Origin: CAVLCC01 sp963661535
Lineage (GTDB): Bacteria > Actinomycetota > Coriobacteriia > Coriobacteriales > CADBOM01
NCBI GenBank assembly: GCA_963661535.1
Contig: CAVLCC010000001.1
Coordinates: 1 to 64,000, forward strand
DNA: 64,000 nt
Reading direction: 5' to 3'
Shown: in pieces, positions 20,105 through 29,100 of the stretch
Layout: every line of letters begins with the position of its first letter
Numbering within the stretch: position 1 is the first letter of the stretch
Made by a program: the position numbers and the translations under genes
Notes under the pieces: model-generated
The model's database searches: none
What the model saw: the letters and a program-made list of their open reading frames with translations, nothing else
What the model was told of the DNA's origin: nothing

Positions 20105-23100
20105 CTAAAACTTGCTAGCTTCTATACACCAATTCATAACATCATCAGACAATGCGGCGGTACCGCCCACAATGTAGCCCTTATAGATTTCGCTCTTGTT
20201 ATCTTCAATAATCGATTGCAAAAGTTCTTTAGATGTATCGTTGCTATCAGCAATCATTAGAACAGAATTTGTGATACCTAGTGCGCTACCAGCAGCAAGA
20301 GCATCTGGGAAGTTGTTTGCATATGCAACTCCCATGCCATCAAACGAAAGCTTAACATCTGGTTGGAAGCCAACTAGCTCGCTTTCCTCTAAATTACCAC
20401 TAGCCCATTTAGCAATCTCGTAAGAAGTATCTAAGCGAGTGCCTCCAGCAAGTTTTGTATATGCCAAATCTGCGCCAAGCTGAGCCTGTACTTGCTCATA
20501 GTTCACAGCACTGTCTCCGCCAATCACTAGGATGTTGCTAAATCCACCCTCTTTGATTGCATTAACTTGTTCGTCTGACAAAACGCCACCTGTTGTGCCA
20601 AAGAATGGAGAACCGCTTGCATATGACCAAGAACTAATTGAGAGCGCATCTGCATAATTCCAAGCAGAGCCAACAATTGCGGTCTTAGACATTCCATTGG
20701 TTTGAGCCATCTGATCATAGATTTCAAGACCTGTAGCTATACGGTCTGTTCCAGATATGCGCTCAACACTCGAAACGCTGCCCATGTTCAAAACAGCATC
20801 TTGAACATCTTGTGAGATTACACCCTCGCCACCAATAATAACCACTTTGGCAGATCCATTGGACATGCGTGCAATTTGTGCTTGAGATACTTCAGGCAAG
20901 CTTCCAAAAGATGTGGTAACTATAGGTGCCTTGAGAATACCTGCGTATCCAGCTGCTGCTAGGCTGTCTGCATAAGACTCGCCAGAAGCAAGCAAGATAG
21001 TATCGCATGATCCACTTTCAAAAGCTTGGTCGTATAGAGCGCCCATTGTTTGATAGCGGTCACCTCCAGAAACTCTTGACCACTGTGCATCATTTCTGGC
21101 AACAACAAGTTTTAGTGTTACTGGTTTGGTTGCTCCCATTGAGTTAACAGCCATAACTGTGATTGAGAACTCGCCTGTTTCCTCTGGGGTTCCAGAAATT
21201 GTGCCATTTGCAAATTCTAGACCCTTTGGCAAATCTACATTTTGTGAGTAGATTGTTGGCGCAGGGCTTCCAGTAGTTTGGATAGCAAACAAATACTCCC
21301 TGCCAAGATCTGCTTGTGGAAGCTCTGTTGTTGTAATACTTGGAGCCTCTGCAACAACCAAATCGAGTTCTTTTTCTGCAGCTGGCTCTAGTCCATTTTG
21401 AGCCTTGATAGAGACCTTGTATGTTCCAGCCTTAGTTGCAGCACCAGAGATGGTTAGCGTATCTGCGTTAAATTCAATGCCATCTGGCAATCCCTCTACT
21501 GTAACCGTAGGTTCGGGGGTTCCAGTAACATTTAGTTTTGTTAGATAGTTTTGAGCAACCTTTGTAGTTGGAAGTGAGTCGGTAACAATTTGGGGTGCCT
21601 CACCTGCAATTGTAATAGTTACATCTGTAGGTGCGCTCGTTCCAAATTCGTTGCTAGCAATAACTGAGAATACAAATGTTCCTGTTTGTGTTGGTGTTCC
21701 AGTTAAAGTTCCATCGGCATTTAGCACAAGACCACTAGGTAGCTTAGATGTATCTGCGATATACCAAGAAACATCTTCGCTATCTGTTGCTTCTAGCTGG
21801 GCACTATATTCTTGATTAAACATACCATCAGGAAGCTCAGTTGTGGTTACTACAGGCGTACCACTAACAGTTACAGTAGCTAGAGCAGATGATGTTACAA
21901 CAATGTCTGGATTATCTGATCCATACAAACCATAGCACCAAACAACCCACTCGCCTGCAGATGGGAAAGTGATCTCTGCTGAGCCGTCTGAACCTGTTAC
22001 TGCTGAACCTTCTGCTTCAGCTGGATCTGCAGAATACTTGTGACCATAATAAACCGTTGTGCCGCTAACATCGCGATCTAGAGCATAAGCATTATCATGT
22101 GCAAGATAAACCTTCGATGCTTTTCCAGCCTCAGCCTCGTAGCTTGCAACAATGTTTTTGCCGTCATATTGATCGTATCCGGTGTTATCTTTCATGAAAT
22201 ACAAGAAGCCAGCACGAGGATCTGTATAGAATACCCAACCTGCGCCAGAGTTAAATGATGAGAAGTCAATGCGGTCGCCATTTTCTACCTGAACTAGTGT
22301 AGCAACGTCAGTTGTAACACCATTCTTTTCGTAGATTACGTTGCCATTGATGCCTAGCTCCCAGATGTCTGTAATCCAACCTGAATAAGCAGTAGTAAAG
22401 CCACCCTCACCATAGTAGCGATCTGCAACATAGGCCATTAGTTGAGTAGCATTAAGATCATATATGCCATCGCCATCAAAGTCATGATTGCACCTTGCAT
22501 CGTAGCCATGCTCTTCTAGATCAAATTGGCTAGCTTCTGATAAGTCTACTGGCAAAGAACATACTGGAATTCCAGCTTCTGCATACTCAGTCTCTTTGCT
22601 AAATACTGGCTTGCCATCGTAGCTAATTGAGATGTAGGCTGTGCCCTCGAGTTGCTTGTACTTTTGAGTAATGTTTAGGGTGATAGTTTGTTGCGTTGGA
22701 TTTCCCACACCATTTGAACAAGTTACATCAAATTTGTGAGCTCCAATCTCTGTGCATGTGCCTGTGATAGCACCTTCTTCAGATAGTGTTAGACCTTCAG
22801 GAAGTGAGCTTCCTTGTGCTAGTGCCCATGTGAAAGTAGAAGGTGTGCCTGTAGCAGTTAGGCTAACACTAATGTCGCCTTTTCTCACAGAAAACTCAGT
22901 TGATGTAATTTGTGGAGCTTGCTGTTCAATAACTGTAACAGATAGACCAGCTGGACTCGAAACAACAACGTCTGTGTGCTCTTTGCCCTTAATGCCTTCT
23001 GCAGCAAGTTTGTAGTTGCCAGCATCAGCAAACGTAAACTTGGCTACGCCATTTGCATCTGTTGTAGCAGTAGCTACCACATCTCCATCAGAGTTTGTAG

Positions 23101-26100
23101 CACTTACTGTGTAACCTGCAGCAGGTGTCTTAATATCATCTGTTAAACCTGTAGAGGCATTCCAGGTTGGCGCTACATGTTGCAAAGTCACAGAAGTTTC
23201 TATTCCGCTATATGTACTTGTGCTATGAATGATGTTTTGATCACTGTCAATAAAGTAGTTATCGCCCGAATTGGAGTCGCCATACCAAGATGATGTGCTA
23301 AATGTGTTGAATGCATACTCATTACCAGATGTAAGTGCAATTCTGTCTGCGGTTAGCATCATTTTTGCTTCTTCATCTTGTGGAGTTGTTCCATTTTCAG
23401 AATATGTGAGATAAGGATTTGTAAGTCCCCAGAATCCTGTGATATAAAGCGAACCAGGCGCACTATATTCAGATAGCACAAGACCATCTTTCGCCTTTCC
23501 AGAATAGTAGTTATCTAGGGTATAAATCATCAACTGGAGCAAAGTGGTTTCGTAAGTTCCGTCTCCATCGGCATCCCAGTTATAGTTGCCCAAACCATAT
23601 TCGTCTAAGTCAATGGCACTTGCAGATTTAAGTGGAACTTGAATATAGTCCATTGTTGTGTCTAGGTTGGTTCCATCAGACACTACAAATTTGCCATCTT
23701 TAGACACACTCACATATGCATTGCCAGATAGTTGCTTGTATTTGTTAACACACTTGATGTCAAATCTCTTTTGAACCGATCCAGCTCCTGGAATAGTAGC
23801 TTCCACGGTTACATACATGCTGCTGCTTGTATATGTTGGTTTGCCTGTGATCTTTCCGTCAGCAGAAACGCTAATCCAGCTTGTTCCATTAACTTTTGTC
23901 CAAGTGAGTTGATCTGATGGGTATCCCGTAGCCTCAAGTTGATACTCGTAGTTCTTATCTTTAAAAGCATTGGGGAGAGTATCGGTTGTAATCTCGGGTA
24001 CTTGCAATACTGTAAGCGAAAGCTCCACAGGTGTGCTTGAACCCACAGAGTTAACTGCAACAACTGTAATTGAGTATTCTCCAGACTCTTCAGGAGTACC
24101 TGAAATTACACCATTTTTATATGTTAGTCCTTTAGGCAAATTAACATTTTGAGAATACACTGTAGGATCTGGTGCACCAGTTACTTCAATTGTTGCACTG
24201 TACTCTTCACCTACAAGTGCTGAAGCAAGCTCTGTAGTTGTAATGTTTGGAGCTTCAGCAACAACCAAATCAAGTTCTTTTTCTGCTGCTGGCTCTAGTC
24301 CATTTTCAGCCTTAATAGAGACCTTATATGTTCCAGACTCAGTTGCAGCACCAGAGATGGTTAGTGTATCTGCATTAAATTCAATGCCATCTGGCAAGCC
24401 CTTAACTGTAACAGTTGGATCAGGGGTGCCGCTAACTTCTAGTTTTGCTAGATAGTTTTGGTTTGCTTTTGTGCTAGGAAGTGAGTTGTTAATAATTTGA
24501 GGAGCTTCACCTGCAATTGTGATTGTTACATCTGATGCAGCACCTACTCCATACTCATCTCCTGCAGCCACAGAAAATGTAAATGTTCCTGCTTGTGTGG
24601 GTGTACCTGATACTGTGCCATCAGTTGAGATAGATAGTCCACTAGGTAGATTAGAAGTATCTGCGATATACCAGCTTAGGTCTTGCGTGCCAACACTTGT
24701 TGCTTCTAGTTTGGCGCTATAAGGTTGGCCAAATACTCCATCAGGAAGCTCAGTTGTAGTTACTACAGGAGTGCCTTTAACACTTACGTTTGCCAAAGCA
24801 CATGATGTAACAACAATATCTGGGTTTCTAGATCCATACATACCATATGTCCATACAACCCAGTCTCCAGCAGATGGGAATGTAATTTCAGCTGTGCCAT
24901 TTATATCTGTTGTTAGAACTGAACCTTCTGCTTCAGCTGGATCTGAAGAATACTTGTGGCCATAATAAACAGTAACCCCGCTCATATCACGATCAGATGC
25001 ATAAGCTTTGTCGTGTGCTAGATAGACATTTGTGGGCTCACCTGCTACAGCTTCATAGCTTGAAGTAATATTTTTGCCGTCGTAGCTTGAGTATCCTGTG
25101 TTGTCTTTCATGAAATACAAAAAGCCAGCACGAGGATCAGTATAAAATACCCAACCTGCACCAGAGTTAAATGATGAGAAATCAATTCGGTCGCCATCTG
25201 TTACTTGAACAGTTGTAGCAACGTTAGTGGTTACACCATTTTTCTCATAGATTACATTGCCATTTATTCCAAGCTTCCAGATGTCTGTAATCCAACCTGA
25301 ATAAGCAGTAGTAAAGCCACCCTCACCATAATAGCGATCTGCAACATAGGCCATTAGCTGAGTAGCGTTTAAATCATACATGCCATCGCTATCAAAGTCA
25401 CGATTGCATCTTGCATCATAACCATGTTCTTCTAGATCAAATTGGCTAGCTTCTGCTAGGTCTACTGCCAAAGAACATATAGGAATTCCAGCTTCTGCAT
25501 AATCTGTCTTTTGGCTAAATACTGGTTTTCCATCATAACTAATTGAGATATATGCAGTGCCTTGTAGTTGTTTGTATTTTGGAGTGATGTTTAGGGTGAT
25601 TGTTGCGCTGTCAGCTTCACCCACACCATTTGTGCAAGTTACATCAAATGTATAGGTTCCTTCCTCTGTGCATGTGCCTGTGATAGCTCCTTCTTCAGTT
25701 AGTGTTAGACCTTCTGGAAGTGAGCTATCTTGTGCTAGTGCCCATGTAAAGGTAGAAGGCGTGCCTGTAGCAGTTAGCTTGGTGCTAATATCACCTTTTC
25801 TTGCTGATAGCTCAGTTGATGTAATTTCTGCTGCAACTTGATCTGTAACAGTTATAGTTGCACTAACTGGAGCAGAAACTGTAGAATCTGTTAGCTCTTT
25901 GCCTGCAATTCCTTGAGCACTAATTGTATATATGCCAGCGCTAGGGAATGTTAGCTTTGCTACACCTGTCGCATCTGTTGTAGCAGTGCTTGTTGTGGCT
26001 CCTTCTGAGTTAATAACACTTACTGTGTAACCTGCAGCAGGAGAAGTAGTAGATGTGACTTGTTTGTCTACACCGATTAGGTTTTTGATGTGTTGGAGCG

Positions 26101-29100
26101 TAAAGTCGGTCTCAACATTGCTATATGCGTTGGCCGTGTGAATTTCTTTGCCATCACTATCAACAAACCTGTTTATGCCATAGTTTGTATCTGTAGCCGC
26201 TGAAGCATTTGTAAAGATATCAAATCTATAATAAGCATAAGAACTATAACTACCTTTGAGTTTTAGCTGATCTAGAGAGGTGGCTGTTCCATCAGAATTT
26301 GTAGGAATAGCGCTGTCTTGACTAAATGATAATGCTGGATTATCTACACCCATAAACTTAGATACTTTTAGATCTCCTGGTTTGCTATCGGCTGCTAGAA
26401 CTAGCCCATCTTCTACACCGCCAGAATAATAATTTTTAGCCATGTAAATCATGAGTTGTAGAACAGAAATATCATAGCTAGCATCATCGTTGCTGTCCCA
26501 CTTGTAGTCACCATAGCCATAATCATCTAGATCAATCAAAGAGACCAAGCCAGTATTTATCTTTAGGGTATCGATATTGCTGCCTTGGCTTTCTGTGCCA
26601 TCGGATACAAAAAACTTGCCATCTTTAGACACAGATACATAGACATAACCGCTAACTGAAGTGTATTTGTTAACAGAGCGTACCTGGAATTTCTTTTGAA
26701 CTGATCCAACACCTTCAATTTCTAGTTGTACGGTTATGTAGTTGTAATAAGAAGCACTGGTTGGAGTGCCTGTTATTTCACCTGTTTCGGTTACATCTAG
26801 CCAGGTTGCTCCACTGACTTTTGTCCACTTCATTTTATCTGTTGGATAACCTTTAGCTTCTAGTTGATAGCTATATTTTTCTTTAACACGAGCATTAGGA
26901 ACCTTGGAGGTTACAATTTCTGGGGCTTCTTGAACAATTAGTTTTAGCTCCACAGGTGTGCTTGAACCAACAGAGTTAACTGCAACAACTGTAATTGAGT
27001 ATTCTCCAGACTCTTCAGGAGTACCTGAAATTACACCATTTTTATATGTTAGTCCTTTAGGCAAATTAACATTTTGAGAATACACTGTAGGATCTGGTGC
27101 ACCAGTTACTTCAATTGTTGCACTGTACTCTTCACCTACAAGTGCTGAAGCAAGCTCTGTAGTTGTAATGTTTGGAGCTTCAGCAACAACCAAATCAAGT
27201 TCTTTTTCTGCTGCTGGCTCTAGTCCATTTTCAGCCTTAATAGAGACCTTATATGTTCCAGACTCAGTTGCAGCACCAGAGATGGTTAGTGTATCTGCAT
27301 TAAATTCAATGCCATCTGGCAAGCCCTTAACTGTAACAGTTGGATCAGGGGTGCCGCTAACTTCTAGTTTTGCTAGATAGTTTTGGTTTGCTTTTGTGCT
27401 AGGAAGTGAGTTGTTAATAATTTGAGGAGCTTCACCTGCAATTGTGATTGTTACATCTGATGCAGCACCTACTCCATACTCATCTCCTGCAGCCACAGAA
27501 AATGTAAATGTTCCTGCTTGTGTGGGTGTACCTGATACTGTGCCATCAGTTGAGATAGATAGTCCACTAGGTAGATTAGAAGTATCTGCGATATACCAGC
27601 TTAGGTCTTGCGTGCCAACACTTGTTGCTTCTAGTTTGGCGCTATAAGGTTGGCCAAATACTCCATCAGGAAGCTCAGTTGTAGTTACTACAGGAGTGCC
27701 TTTAACACTTACGTTTGCCAAAGCACATGATGTAACAACAATATCTGGGTTTCTAGATCCATACATACCATATGTCCATACAACCCAGTCTCCAGCAGAT
27801 GGGAATGTAATTTCAGCTGTGCCATTTATATCTGTTGTTAGAACTGAACCTTCTGCTTCAGCTGGATCTGAAGAATACTTGTGGCCATAATAAACAGTAA
27901 CCCCGCTCATATCACGATCAGATGCATAAGCTTTGTCGTGTGCTAGATAGACATTTGTGGGCTCACCTGCTACAGCTTCATAGCTTGAAGTAATATTTTT
28001 GCCGTCGTAGCTTGAGTATCCTGTGTTGTCTTTCATGAAATACAAAAAGCCAGCACGAGGATCAGTATAAAATACCCAACCTGCACCAGAGTTAAATGAT
28101 GAGAAATCAATTCGGTCGCCATCTGTTACTTGAACAGTTGTAGCAACGTTAGTGGTTACACCATTTTTCTCATAGATTACATTGCCATTTATTCCAAGCT
28201 TCCAGATGTCTGTAATCCAACCTGAATAAGCAGTAGTAAAGCCACCCTCACCATAATAGCGATCTGCAACATAGGCCATTAGCTGAGTAGCGTTTAAATC
28301 ATACATGCCATCGCTATCAAAGTCACGATTGCATCTTGCATCATAACCATGTTCTTCTAGATCAAATTGGCTAGCTTCTGCTAGGTCTACTGCCAAAGAA
28401 CATATAGGAATTCCAGCTTCTGCATAATCTGTCTTTTGGCTAAATACTGGTTTTCCATCATAACTAATTGAGATATATGCAGTGCCTTGTAGTTGTTTGT
28501 ATTTTGGAGTGATGTTTAGGGTGATTGTTGCGCTGTCAGCTTCACCCACACCATTTGTGCAAGTTACATCAAATGTATAGGTTCCTTCCTCTGTGCATGT
28601 GCCTGTGATAGCTCCTTCTTCAGTTAGTGTTAGACCTTCTGGAAGTGAGCTATCTTGTGCTAGTGCCCATGTAAAGGTAGAAGGCGTGCCTGTAGCAGTT
28701 AGCTTGGTGCTAATATCACCTTTTCTTGCTGATAGCTCAGTTGATGTAATTTCTGCTGCAACTTGATCTGTAACAGTTATAGTTGCACTAACTGGAGCAG
28801 AAACTGTAGAATCTGTTAGCTCTTTGCCTGCAATTCCTTGAGCACTAATTGTATATATGCCAGCGCTAGGGAATGTTAGCTTTGCTACACCTGTCGCATC
28901 TGTTGTAGCAGTGCTTGTTGTGGCTCCTTCTGAGTTAATAACACTTACTGTGTAACCTGCAGCAGGAGAAGTAGTAGATGTGACTTGTTTGTCTACACCG
29001 ATTAGGTTTTTGATGTGTTGGAGCGTAAAGTCGGTCTCAACATTGCTATATGCGTTGGCCGTGTGAATTTCTTTGCCATCACTATCAACAAACCTGTTTA

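Noticed and set aside
24243..27890. Three plus-strand ORFs repeated at an offset of 2,925 bp (24243/27168, 24519/27444, 24771/27696), which could look like a duplicated operon
   Set aside because: They lie antisense within the giant gene, have no ribosome sites, and repeat only because the host gene is duplicated.
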